A stretch of DNA of 64,000 bases from JAGNLV01 sp964612145 (GTDB lineage Bacteria; Zixibacteria; MSB-5A5; GN15; FEB-12), in assembly GCA_964612145.1 (NCBI GenBank), contig CAZTBP010000001.1, positions 248,001-312,000 of the forward strand, given 5' to 3'. Within the stretch, counting starts at the first letter, position 1, and every line of letters starts with the position of its first letter. The position numbers and the translations under genes are program-made. Positions 53,401-60,738 of this stretch are shown here, in pieces. The notes beneath the pieces were generated by a model that saw nothing but the letters and a program-made list of their open reading frames with translations, did not search any database and was not told where the DNA came from.

Positions 53401-55235
53401 TCATTGTCCGTACTGAGGGTCGTATCATCAACCCCGCGTCCATCCGGCCATTCTATCTTAATCGATGATGTCTCCGTACCGGCCAGCACTGTGACCACCG
53501 ACGTATCAGCAAAAGTACCGTCATACGTCGCCCAAACATGATAGGTCGGCGGCGAAATATCGCTTCCCGCCGTGTACACCCCGCCCGACGAAATCGAACC
53601 GGAACTGTCATCTGTCTCCCAGACGACCGAATCCGTCAGATCCGCCACAAACTGTGCACCGGCATCATACCCTTTGGCGGTAAACTGATAGAGATTTAAT
53701 GCCTCTACACTGGCACTGTCAGGAGTGACCTCGATATAGGCAATGGGCGCCGGCAGGATTTCAATCGTTACTACCATCGAGTCCGAACCGCTCCCGTCGG
53801 AGGCAATAAACGTCACGTCAAAATCGTAATCCGAAGCATCATACGCAGGGGTGAAATCAAACGTCCCTGTCCCGTCACCGTTGTCAACGAACGTCGCCCC
53901 CAAAGCCAATCCTTCTGCCGTAATACTCGGGGTCGTCCCGTCTGGATCACTTGCGGTCACGGCGAAATTAAGATTTTGCCCCTCCTCGACCGTCTGCGTT
54001 CCAATCGCATCCAGCACCGGTTCGCGATTTATATTGACGACCGTCACCGTGAATGACACGGTATCCGCGAGAGAACCATCGGAGGCAATCAGACGGACCG
54101 GATAACTGCCCGCTTGAGTATAGTCCGGAGAGAAAACGAACTTTCCTACCCCGTCACCCTTGTCAGTGAAGGTTGCATTTGATGGAAGGTTCTCGGCAGC
54201 TAAACTTGGGATCGACCCATCCGGATCGGTAGCAGTCACTTCGATTTCCAGAGTCGTATTCTCATCTACCGTCGTGTCGCTGACCGCTGACCAAACCGGC
54301 GCACTGTTAGGCGGGACGAACTCAATCGCTCCCATATCCGGCGCCGACCCTTCAAACGAATACCCGATATCCATCGCGGTGTCGATACAGGGCGAGCCGG
54401 CCTGGAGCCTGAAATCGCCCGCCAGTGTATCGACAAACAACGGATCGGCGAAGATTCCTCCCGCCGAATCATAGACACCACTCGTATAGTCCGACGACCG
54501 GTTAGCCCACAAATCATTAAATCCCGCAACAATTGTGCCTTCAGCCCGGATTCCCTCATTGGCATTCACAATGATATTGTTGAAGATCCGACCGTTGTCA
54601 ACGCGGCTCTCCTCCTCACCCCCTTCATAGTGGATACCATGCCCCCCGGCAGACACGATCGTGTTATGATAACTGTTATTGTACTCATCCCCGACCTTAA
54701 TTGCCTCGTACCCGGTACGAACTATTACATTTCGATACAGGAGATTGCCCGTGCCGTTACACTGAATGCCACGCTGTAAAACATCACGAATATAGCACGC
54801 TGAAACTCGGCAATTGTCACCGCTTAGATAGATTCCGTTCTTTGTGCCGTTGCTGATCTCGAAGCCTTCGACTTCAATATAGTTGTTGCTGATCTCAATT
54901 GCGTGGTCCGAAAATCCCGACCCGTCAATAACTACCTGCCCGACATCAAATACTCGATAAACAACCGGCGCACCCGCTGCACCCGAACTGTTCAACTGGT
55001 ATTTTGCCGAAGGAGTATAAGTCCCGCCAAGAACATTAACCGTATCGCCCGCAGCGATCACTCCCAGCAACTCGCCGTTGTCAGGTGTCGCCCACGCCGC
55101 CGTGGAATCAAGTCCGCTGTTAGCATCGTCACCGTCTGGCGAAACCCAGTAAGTAACAGCCCCCGCGGAAACCGAGAGCGACACCGCAATAAAAGTCGCC
55201 AAAACGACCGATAGGATATTTCTCTTTACATCCAT
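47454..55235 (-). CDS. Giant multidomain secreted surface protein
   Basis: A 2593-residue exported protein. Signal peptide 1-27, then a right-handed beta-helix (about 30-310, with DUF1565-like WVSPDGDDANSG and NNIIVNANEG). Two cadherin/He_PIG-like repeats follow (NSAPVWSAVSDTTVDE, NREPVLDAIGTQTVEEGQ), then BIG2-like Ig repeats (ISVEW-type VVTVLAG). A long array of modules near 180-200 residues (LPSNGYAADVLTRLEVE and kin) makes up the middle. The C-terminus is a FlgD-like sorting domain (YPNPFNPHVDGATT). Likely an adhesin or coat protein. It heads the partner-switching operon. The beta-helix could bind or cut polysaccharide; no catalytic site is evident. Confidence 0.85.
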   Translation of the reverse strand: MDVKRNILSVVLATFIAVSLSVSAGAVTYWVSPDGDDANSGLDSTAAWATPDNGELLGVIAAGDTVNVLGGTYTPSAKYQLNSSGAAGAPVVYRVFDVGQVVIDGSGFSDHAIEISNNYIEVEGFEISNGTKNGIYLSGDNCRVSACYIRDVLQRGIQCNGTGNLLYRNVIVRTGYEAIKVGDEYNNSYHNTIVSAGGHGIHYEGGEEESRVDNGRIFNNIIVNANEGIRAEGTIVAGFNDLWANRSSDYTSGVYDSAGGIFADPLFVDTLAGDFRLQAGSPCIDTAMDIGYSFEGSAPDMGAIEFVPPNSAPVWSAVSDTTVDENTTLEIEVTATDPDGSIPSLAAENLPSNATFTDKGDGVGKFVFSPDYTQAGSYPVRLIASDGSLADTVSFTVTVVNINREPVLDAIGTQTVEEGQNLNFAVTASDPDGTTPSITAEGLALGATFVDNGDGTGTFDFTPAYDASDYDFDVTFIASDGSGSDSMVVTIEILPAPIAYIEVTPDSASVEALNLYQFTAKGYDAGAQFVADLTDSVVWETDDSSGSISSGGVYTAGSDISPPTYHVWATYDGTFADTSVVTVLAGTETSSIKIEWPDGRGVDDTTLSTDNDSATVYCRRYNSSDSLLGTVAASWSIIGDSMGVVDSIFGLATTLDLRRIGTGRIVARISGTIADTSGLITVVAGEAVNLAVVPDGAAVEKGDSTQFSVQAYDADGNATSAGDISWSVLGRVGSVDSSGWFRADRAGYAQVVAASSTYGMADTSGLVQVEAVEVGTVAQGSLTGRPGDERIVLLTLTLQNFYATDKSVQSVDFRPVVSSVHGASDLLHDVEEIALYLDGDADSLLSAGDSLLAIASTAATVGFSLDPLVLPAGSTRVVFAAAQIAMTGRDGDVLDGYLYPQSDIVMTDSTVLAGPDSANSLGAVALDGMVRDQVIVVAAADSVIESPDSIYNVFAVDVPRNGYSSDTLTALTVVNGGTADEQDLQSLYLAGDDGDGVWEGVSQENLIGEFSFTGNRWTLSGLSVPLSGAKTRFFVASQSAQYPTNGATVNLAIPVGGIEVRSGNDGPLDAAVVTDDTILIVSSEVVQLSSVQVSGKTLRPGEFSGAMLGVEITNSYVSAVGLESLDLTIEAVDPDGAGSVELLSQIDSLAIYINRDNSIEDFSDNDSLLAVVPVDAGKVTATIGGLPIAQEGGTVTLAAGLYVNADQAKDGNSLGITISGAVDAVFDQAVTVEGVFPLVNSTDHIIDIFPAASVVFKPLAGGTFFGGQSDQVVMDFVLPSNGYAADVLTRLEVETDGTLENEGSLLTLRLWADAGNDGLSADDEDLGVFDYDGYRWVIDMIGAGVAPGGQRFIVTLDVKQTSFNGGSVSLHIPVGGGEYESGVTGPDDVAAESGTEFLIVPSNRITAISIPQSSRTIVPGQADNEIFTFALYNGYVGEDKTLRSITLTNASISQSGLDYADAELGQVSLYYDSDNSHTLNGDVLAATGYFSGGSLLMSGLDFVLPAESLSYFYVVADVRADVIDGDSLAVVISSPSDFTFDEALSINGDMPVNSGGYLVVDGSIASQYEVVGVTPRTLSPGDTSVALFGFRPAQNGDQPDVLTKVTIGNQEDATGTDLTEMELWLDIDGDEVYSGSDSLLELLTYSGGVWTGNGLSVPVETSPPVLFVVGDIAATASADVVFRGMLPIDGCEFVSDNDGPRDAPVISDDGFTISSSALQVVYAPVEATYSVGQQVAVAATVKNIGSSSLTSVTVRVAEIVDSTLVIFDSSVSGAESLAPGESSNYVYYYTAGAVGSVYWRLQAQADGDTSATVKTNTTTIQQVPSAVDVRLINSIPTAVTRGQENVYPMSLAFTHPDQGVSAASIRMDSLLLTVEDGSGNALPANQAFSRIVLATGNANLAAVEPVGSATTLSIVFSEALIIAPGTERRISFLIDIDSAAAAKSFGLAVLGGWALPLVDDNSSEGVPFTGETSFPMRTPSCRIDDPSFYLAVGYDPVPVTAVNLGQREAEVLQLRLRHPGHSGSSQIQLTEVTVEFFGSDGLPTAYAGLVDDVVLKRQSATVAQPAEFAADSSRMVLTLFSPLTLAPGDEDSLRLAITMGSSASDSSFKLRVSDSTAFVVRDLSSGSQLAAVTDTLGLATGATVFPMETNPISVLSPATALTMCPQSVLPVSVSGGVDSLEMIDITVTYPVAADVSPVRLFSVAVSVVDSAGSPLNPVWLFDRIGYRVDGYTGYQDFVKLVFGAAVFEFSDTGLLVSPGDSVTVTLLADIEADAPYEHFLLQVMSGQSFEIVDATDTTATPGLQTSVGCSESLPFVSGLTEVYLPAGRPMVSVQSLPVQVTYPGQTDVGVFSGLLTYGSAVPQGSLSLLGLTGRVYQRGPEGSLAVDASVVFERVVVEIAGVEAGRVEAPVGDSVTIGFVSPVTVAHSAELGMQMFCDLKPGVLRGNYFVEFGDSTFLEIEDQNLASAVYPTLAGGNFPVYTAELSVSAAGLEESFANYPNPFNPHVDGATTITYVLTEAAKVDIEIFSITGALVKAVVIDGTRGAGTHQEDVWAGANDVGRMVIPGTYFCRITARYVSGHEETVRRKIAVVR

Positions 55236-55411
55236 AATATACTGTAAAGATCGGCATCAAATCCTCCCCCCTTGAGCACGTAAAGCTCTAAGAAATAACC
55301 ATTTTGGGCGACCTTCCATTAGACTCCGCCAGATGCTGTCGCACCCTTTCCCGACTACCGCTTACAATTCATCGAGATCTACCCGAAAATTGCCTGCTTG
55401 CTTTAACATTT

Positions 55412-55426
55412 GTTCCTTTTTGGAAC
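55412..55426. promoter_or_regulatory. Palindrome, possible operator
   Basis: GTTCC and GGAAC flank a 5-T loop in the gap between divergent genes. It could be a regulator site or a weak hairpin. No protein is assigned. Confidence 0.25.
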
Positions 55427-55439
55427 GATCCATCCTGGC

Positions 55440-55623
55440 TCACGTCCAAAAACCATCCCAACTTTAGGGCTGCCCCGCCGTTTCTTGCGGCATCGGCAAT
55501 TCCATATGTTCCGGGAGTGCCCTCCAATCCTTCTGCCACCGTTTTACCAACCGAACAAAACCATGAATGTTTGTAATGCAGCTGGTCGCCAAACATAAGA
55601 CGGAGTATCCTACCGTGACCCAT
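55440..55623 (-). pseudogene. Possible remnant of a photolyase-related (DPRP-like) gene
   Basis: A minus-strand frame opening at 55623 begins ILRLMFGDQLHYKHSWF, close to the start of the deoxyribodipyrimidine photolyase-related family (LRLILGDQLN--HSWF). The match then fades in that frame. In the neighbouring frame there is ELPMPQET, similar to the family's next conserved QET segment, suggesting a frameshift. Nothing of the remaining 450 residues is found, because the giant gene follows. If real, it is a truncated and decayed 5' end. Confidence 0.35.
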
Positions 55624-55727
55624 TGGCTTCCTTTCTGACCGATGAACATTTGTGGACGCAGGCGTGTTACAGAGTTGTGTATGACAGTGAAAGACGATCC
55701 TGACCCGCTCATTCGGAGATCGACCTC

Positions 55728-57209
55728 ATGGCTCATGTTCTCGTCCTCGGCGCCACCGGCTATGTTGGCGGCCGTCTTGTCCCCCGTCTCATCAAACGTG
55801 GCCATCGCGTCCGGGCCATGGTGCGTGATCGGCGTAAGGCGGGCGGGCGTGACTGGGCTGAACAGGTCGACATCGTTGAAGGTGACGTCCTCCGATCGGA
55901 AACCCTCGATCGCGCTTTCGACGGCATCGATGCCGCCTACTATCTTATCCACTCGATGGCCACTTCAACTGAGAATTTCGAGGAGCTTGATCGCAAAGCC
56001 GCCCGCAACGTCGCCATAGCGGCGGAATCTGCCGGCATTAAGCAAATCGTCTACCTCGGCGGCCTGGGCCGGCGCGGAAGCGACCAGTCCCCGCACCTGC
56101 GCAGTCGCCACGAAGTCGGTGATACCCTCCGCAGCGGCAAAACACCCGTCACCGAATTCCGCGCCGCCGTTATCGTCGGATCCGGCTCGCTCTCCTTTGA
56201 ACTCATCCACCACCTCGTGAACCGCCTCCCGGTCATGATCTGTCCGCGCTGGGTCTATACCCGCACCCAACCGATCGCGATCGCCAATGTTCTCGCCTAT
56301 CTCCTCGAATCCCTCGACAAACCCGACGTCCTCGGAACGACCATCGATATCGGCGGCCCGGAAATTATGACCTACGGCGAAATGATGCTTGAGGTCGGCC
56401 GCCACCTCGGACTCAAACGCCTCCTCATCCAGGTTCCTGCACTAACCCCGCGCCTCTCCTCGTACTGGGTCAATCTTGTCACCCCAATCCAGACCAACCT
56501 CGCCCGCGCCCTTATTGAAAGCCTCCGCCATGAGACCATCTGCGAAAACGATCTGGCGACTAAGCTCTTCGATATTGAACCGCTCTCGTTCGATGAAGCT
56601 GTCCAGCGTGCCCTCGCCCGCGTCCAACAGCACCAGGTCGAAACCCGTTGGACGCAGGCCGACCGCCGCGTCGAATCGTCCCCTATCGATCCATCGCACC
56701 TCCGCACCGACACTCGCGAGATCACCGTAAACGCCCCCGCTGAAACCCTCTTTGAAATTGTCTCCGCCATCGGCGGTAACACCGGCTGGTACTATGGCTC
56801 CTGGCTCTGGCGCATCCGGGGCTTCATTGATCAGCAGGTCGGCGGCGTTGGTCTTCGCCGGGGTCGACGCCACCCCAGCCAACTCGTCGTCGGCGAAGCA
56901 CTTGATTTCTGGCGGGTCGAAGAGTACCTTCCCGGAAAGAGACTGCTCCTGCGAGCCGAAATGCGGGTCTTTGGCGCCGCCTGGCTGGAGTTCCGTGTCG
57001 AGCCCATTGACAGCGACACCGCCAAACTCACCCAGACCGCCCACTACTACCCGCGCGGCGTCATGGGATTGATATACTGGTACGGCATCTACCCCATCCA
57101 TGCCTTTGTATTCCGGGGAATGGCTCGCGCCATCGGCCGCGCCGCTGAACACAAAGCAAAACAATCGACAACTGGAACCAACCATGCCGCGAAAAAAGAA
57201 AGTCGATAG
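55728..57209 (+). CDS. SDR-type NAD(P)-binding protein with DUF2867 C-terminal domain
   Basis: Residues 1-290 form an atypical SDR/NmrA-like Rossmann domain (VLVLGATGYVGGRLV, then RRKAGGRDW and YLIHSM). The C-terminal 170 residues match DUF2867 (GNTGWYYGSWLWRIRGFIDQQVGG and LDFWRVEEY). Such fused proteins are common and cytosolic, often called nucleoside-diphosphate-sugar epimerases, but the substrate is unknown. It overlaps the next gene by 26 bases, so the two are co-translated. Confidence 0.9.
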   Translation: MAHVLVLGATGYVGGRLVPRLIKRGHRVRAMVRDRRKAGGRDWAEQVDIVEGDVLRSETLDRAFDGIDAAYYLIHSMATSTENFEELDRKAARNVAIAAESAGIKQIVYLGGLGRRGSDQSPHLRSRHEVGDTLRSGKTPVTEFRAAVIVGSGSLSFELIHHLVNRLPVMICPRWVYTRTQPIAIANVLAYLLESLDKPDVLGTTIDIGGPEIMTYGEMMLEVGRHLGLKRLLIQVPALTPRLSSYWVNLVTPIQTNLARALIESLRHETICENDLATKLFDIEPLSFDEAVQRALARVQQHQVETRWTQADRRVESSPIDPSHLRTDTREITVNAPAETLFEIVSAIGGNTGWYYGSWLWRIRGFIDQQVGGVGLRRGRRHPSQLVVGEALDFWRVEEYLPGKRLLLRAEMRVFGAAWLEFRVEPIDSDTAKLTQTAHYYPRGVMGLIYWYGIYPIHAFVFRGMARAIGRAAEHKAKQSTTGTNHAAKKESR

Positions 57210-58152
57210 CCCAATTTACGTTGGCATCAGCACCTGCCTCCTCGGACAAAAAGTTCGGTTTGACGCCGGCCACAAACGCGACCGCTATATCACCGACATC
57301 CTCGGCGAATACTTCCGCTACGTCGCCGTCTGCCCCGAGGTCGAGGTCGGCATGGGAATCCCCCGCGAATCCGTCAAACTCGTCGGCACCGCCGAGAACC
57401 CCTCCATGATCGGCAACAAGACCGGCGAGGACTGGACTGGACGCATGAATGACTACTCCGCCGCCCGCGTCAAGAAACAGGACCTCAAAGACATCTGCGG
57501 CTATATCCTGAAAAAGGACTCCCCCTCCTGCGGCATGGAACGCGTTCGAGTCTACGACGATAAAGGTATGCCCGATCGCAAAGGGATCGGGCTTTTCGCC
57601 GCCGCCCTCTTGGAACGCTTTCCGCTGCTGCCTGTCGAGGAAGAAGGCCGGCTCAACGATGCTAGCCTGCGCGAGAACTTCATCGTCCGCGTCTTCGCCT
57701 ACCACCGGCTCCGCAGCCTCTTCTCCGGCGGTTTCACTCGCGGCAAACTTGTCGATTTTCACACCATCCACAAATTGCTCCTGATGGCCCACAGTCCGAA
57801 ACACTACCGCGAACTTGGAAAACTTGTAGCCGACATCAGCAATCACACCCCCGCAGAAATGCGCGACACGTATAGCAAACTGTTCATGGAGGCCTTTCAG
57901 ATCAAAACTACAACCAAAAAGAACGTTAACGTCCTCCAGCATATTATCGGCTACCTCAAAAAACAGCTTGGCTCGCGGGAAAAGCAGGACATTATCAGGG
58001 TCATCAATGACTACCACCAGGAACTCGTCCCGCTGGTGGTCCCGCTGACTTTGATCCGGCACTATATCGATCTTCATCAAATCGAGTACATCCAACAGCA
58101 GGTCTACCTGAACCCGCATCCTAAGGAACTCATGCTGAGGAACCACGTCTAA
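57184..58152 (+). CDS. DUF523-DUF1722 (YbgA-like) protein
   Basis: DUF523 lies in the first half (GISTCLLGQKVRFDAGHKRD, then CPEVEVGMGIPRESVKLV, with conserved Cys and the CGYILKKDSPSCGMERV motif). DUF1722 follows (LVDFHTIHKLLLMAHSPKHYRELGKLV). This pair is often found near photolyase-related genes and is tied to DNA repair or thiouracil handling by context, though the chemistry is not settled. The start at 57184 is chosen by the family N-terminus; the frame is open further upstream inside the SDR gene. Confidence 0.92.
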   Translation: MPRKKKVDSPIYVGISTCLLGQKVRFDAGHKRDRYITDILGEYFRYVAVCPEVEVGMGIPRESVKLVGTAENPSMIGNKTGEDWTGRMNDYSAARVKKQDLKDICGYILKKDSPSCGMERVRVYDDKGMPDRKGIGLFAAALLERFPLLPVEEEGRLNDASLRENFIVRVFAYHRLRSLFSGGFTRGKLVDFHTIHKLLLMAHSPKHYRELGKLVADISNHTPAEMRDTYSKLFMEAFQIKTTTKKNVNVLQHIIGYLKKQLGSREKQDIIRVINDYHQELVPLVVPLTLIRHYIDLHQIEYIQQQVYLNPHPKELMLRNHV

Positions 58153-58154
58153 CC

Positions 58155-59126
58155 ATGCTGTCCGTCCATTTCCTTGAGAACCTTTCTCCGGAATTCGAAC
58201 TGCCCCTGCGCGAGCAACTCGAACCCTCAATCAAACTCACCACCGGCGAGTCTCTTCCGGAAAATCCCGACCACCATATCCTCATCGCCGGCGTACCGGA
58301 GGAACAGCAACTCGATGCCTCCCCGAATCTAACGACTCTTATCATCCCCTGGGCCGGGCTCCCCGTCTGTACCCGGGAATATATGCTGAAACGTCCTCAC
58401 ATTTCCGTCCACAACCTGCACTACAACGCCTCAATGGTCGCTGAAAGCGCCGCCACCCACATGCTGACCGCCGCCAAACGCTACATCCCCGCTGACCGCA
58501 ACCTCCGCCGCGGCGACTGGACTATCCGCTATCAACCCCACCGATCCGTTCTCCTCTCCGGCAAGACCGCGCTCATCGTCGGCTACGGCGCCATCGGAAG
58601 ACACCTCGCCCGGATCTGCCGCGGCTTCGGCATGACCGTCCTTGGCACCCGACGAAACCCCGCCGAGTGCGACAAACCCGATGCTGAGATCTTCTACCCG
58701 ACCTGGCTCCATCGCCTTCTGCCGCGCGCCAACGTCCTCTTTGTCGCCGTGCCGCTCACACCGGAAACCAAAGACCTCTTAGGCGAGTATGAACTCTCTC
58801 TCCTTCCGGACCACGCCATCGTCATCAATATCGCCCGAGGCCCGATCATCAACGAACACGCCCTCTATAACGAACTCAAATCAGGCCGCATCTCTGCCGG
58901 CCTCGATGTCTGGTATAACTACCCGCGCACCATCGAGGCCCGACATGACACCCTCCCCTCGAATTACCCGTTCCACAAACTTGACAACGTCGTCATGACT
59001 CCGCACATGGCCGAACACGGGCTGGAAACCGAAAATCATCAGGTCCGCGAATTAGCTCGCATGCTCAATCTCGCCGCATCCGGCGCGGAACTTCCCAACC
59101 GAGTTACTCCCGACCGGGGCTACTAA
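58155..59126 (+). CDS. D-isomer-specific 2-hydroxyacid dehydrogenase
   Basis: Reduces or oxidises a 2-oxo/2-hydroxy acid with NAD(P). The nucleotide fold has VGYGAIGRHLARICRGFGM. Catalytic Arg sits in NIARGPIINE and His in MTPHMAEH. The usual acidic residue after AGLDVW is replaced (AGLDVWYNYPR), so the Glu of the charge relay is not in its standard place. Substrate unknown. It begins 2 bases after the DUF1722 gene. Confidence 0.88.
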   Translation: MLSVHFLENLSPEFELPLREQLEPSIKLTTGESLPENPDHHILIAGVPEEQQLDASPNLTTLIIPWAGLPVCTREYMLKRPHISVHNLHYNASMVAESAATHMLTAAKRYIPADRNLRRGDWTIRYQPHRSVLLSGKTALIVGYGAIGRHLARICRGFGMTVLGTRRNPAECDKPDAEIFYPTWLHRLLPRANVLFVAVPLTPETKDLLGEYELSLLPDHAIVINIARGPIINEHALYNELKSGRISAGLDVWYNYPRTIEARHDTLPSNYPFHKLDNVVMTPHMAEHGLETENHQVRELARMLNLAASGAELPNRVTPDRGY

Positions 59127-59240
59127 CGCCGTACTCACATTCACGATCCAGCCCTCCTCCGGAACCGATCTCGGAAAACTCGCTCGCTCTTGTCGAGATT
59201 CGGATACTTGCACGCAATCTGCCGCCTTTTCGCACTCTGG

Positions 59241-59270
59241 GATTTTTTTGTGATTTTTTTCTTTTTTTTT
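59241..59270. repeat. Poly-T tract upstream of the barrel gene
   Basis: Three T runs of 7, 7 and 10 bases are broken by single other bases. There is no strong stem before them. They may act as an intrinsic-bend or UP-like element for the downstream outer-membrane gene, or end transcription of the dehydrogenase operon. Confidence 0.4.
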
Positions 59271-59369
59271 GATGACAACGCTGAAACCCTCGCCCTACCT
59301 TCCCTGTTGTAAGCGTCATTAACCAGTAGAAAAACATGTACAGTCTCACTGAAACAAGGAGGTGCTTTA

Positions 59370-59882
59370 ATGACGAAACGTGTTGTTATTCTCGCCTTGG
59401 CGTGCCTGCTGGCCATGCCGGCTCTCAGCCTCGCCAAAGACATGACCGGCAAATGGGGTCTCGGTTACTTCAGCAGCGATGCCCCGGTCGGCGCCCGTTT
59501 CTGGACCGGCCCGAAACTTGGTATTGATGTCGGCGTCGGCTTTGAAAGCATGGACTTGGGCGACGAAACAGCCTCTAACTTCTACATTGAAGCTGGCTTG
59601 CCCTATGTGGTTTTCCCCAGCGAACGTGCGAACTTCTTCGTTCGCCCGGGTGTGCTGTTTGCCTCGTTTGATGAACTGGCCTCAACCACAAAGAGTGTGA
59701 TTCAGATCACACTTGCCCCCGGTGCTGAAGTCTTCTTCGGCGAGCACTTCTCACTTGAAGCTGCTCACGGTATTGCCATCCAGATTTCTTCTCCTCACGA
59801 TGACAATCTGGACTCCAGCACCGACTTCGGTACTTTTGGAGCCAGCGTCACCACCCTCGGCTTCCACTTCTACTTCAAGTAA
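59370..59882 (+). CDS. Small outer-membrane beta-barrel protein
   Basis: The 170-residue chain starts with a signal peptide (MTKRVVILALACLLAMPALSLA) and alternates as eight or so strands (RFWTGPKLGIDVGVGFESMD, FFVRPGVLFASF), ending LGFHFYFK. This is the OmpW/OprF-like small barrel pattern, but I cannot name the family. AAGGAGG precedes the ATG by 6 bases, and a terminator follows. Probably monocistronic. Confidence 0.75.
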   Translation: MTKRVVILALACLLAMPALSLAKDMTGKWGLGYFSSDAPVGARFWTGPKLGIDVGVGFESMDLGDETASNFYIEAGLPYVVFPSERANFFVRPGVLFASFDELASTTKSVIQITLAPGAEVFFGEHFSLEAAHGIAIQISSPHDDNLDSSTDFGTFGASVTTLGFHFYFK

Positions 59883-59906
59883 GCCGACACTAATCCGAAC
59901 TTTTCA

Positions 59907-59933
59907 GGCGGGACTCTCGCGGTCCCGCCTTTT
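59907..59933 (+). terminator. Rho-independent terminator of the barrel gene
   Basis: An 8-bp perfect stem (GGCGGGAC / GTCCCGCC) with a 7-base loop is followed by TTTT. It lies 24 bases beyond the stop. Confidence 0.8.
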
Positions 59934-59946
59934 CTATGTCCACTGG

Positions 59947-60663
59947 TTAGTCGTAACGAATACTCCCCTGTCCCTGCGCCCACCTCCCCAGCAGCCCCAG
60001 CACTCCCTCCAGCGAATCAAAACAATAATCCGCCCCGAGCCGCTCACAGTCCGGATCCCGAATAACCACAGATTTCACCCCCATCCGCTTCGCCGTTACC
60101 ACATCCACCTCGGCATCACCTACCAGCAGAATTCCCTCCTTCGGCTCCCGACACAATGCACGGCCCGCCTCGACCATCGCCGCCGATGGTTTATAGCCTC
60201 CGACATCGCTCGAAATAACCAGCCGGTCGAAAAACCGTCGGATTCGAAAAACTTCCAGCTCCTCCTCCAGCAAATACGCATCGGCGTCGCTGATAATATG
60301 CATCGTGATCCCCAGGTCATAGATTGCCGGAATCACCGTATTCACGTCATCATACAGAACTGCGTGTTCGATAAAAACGTCCCGGTACAACTCCGCCGCC
60401 CGCCCGCTCGCATCCGGCAGCGAGTGCTCCGTACAGACCGACCGCAATGATCGTGACAGCGTATCCGTCACCGTCGCAAACGGCCGCTTTTCGTCACGGA
60501 ACCCCTCCAAAAACTCCCACTTCAGATCCTCGCCGAATGTTTCTCTATTTTCCGCACACACATGCGACGCCACATGCGAGAAGAATCCCGGCGACTCCAC
60601 CAGCGTTCCGCCGACATCAAAAAAGATCGTATGAATCTGAACTTCGTTCTTTGCTTCACGCAT
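59947..60663 (-). CDS. HAD-family hydrolase
   Basis: A haloacid dehalogenase-like phosphatase: motif I FFDVGGTLVESPG, motif II-like SDADAYL (about 126-132), a Lys-containing GGYKPSAA, and motif III LLVGDAEVDVVTAKRMGVKSV. The first catalytic Asp is present. The frame could start at a TTG at 60711, but the Met at 60663 (MREAKNEVQ) fits the family start better. Substrate unknown, likely a small phosphoester. Confidence 0.85.
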   Translation of the reverse strand: MREAKNEVQIHTIFFDVGGTLVESPGFFSHVASHVCAENRETFGEDLKWEFLEGFRDEKRPFATVTDTLSRSLRSVCTEHSLPDASGRAAELYRDVFIEHAVLYDDVNTVIPAIYDLGITMHIISDADAYLLEEELEVFRIRRFFDRLVISSDVGGYKPSAAMVEAGRALCREPKEGILLVGDAEVDVVTAKRMGVKSVVIRDPDCERLGADYCFDSLEGVLGLLGRWAQGQGSIRYD

Positions 60664-60738
60664 ACGTGCAAAAGTAAAGCGCCTTGCCGATTGAACAAAG
60701 TGCTTTCTCAAAAAGCCATACTGGTTCGTTTACAGACT

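Larger units (their letters stand above)
55236..55727. other. Intergenic gap of about 490 bases between divergent genes
   Basis: No complete gene is found. The gap must hold the promoters of the giant surface protein and of the SDR gene, but I see no confident -35/-10 pair. Contents that I can name are the palindrome GTTCC-TTTTT-GGAAC at 55412-55426, and a short minus-strand segment that resembles a photolyase-related protein (listed separately). The start of the giant protein has no good ribosome-binding site close by; a GGAGG lies upstream of a different, out-of-frame ATG. Confidence 0.6.

Noticed and set aside
45436..55235. A type IX secretion system locus
   Set aside because: PorV-like and FlgD-type tails are present, but no PorK-L-M-N, SprA or PorU genes are seen in the window.
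55464..55952. A 162-codon minus-strand frame between the divergent genes
   Set aside because: Its first half is antisense to the SDR gene and has no family match; only its short end adds to the photolyase-like remnant.
57061..58230. A 389-codon minus-strand frame opposite the DUF523-DUF1722 gene
   Set aside because: Antisense to a gene with clear conserved motifs; overlaps three plus-strand genes.
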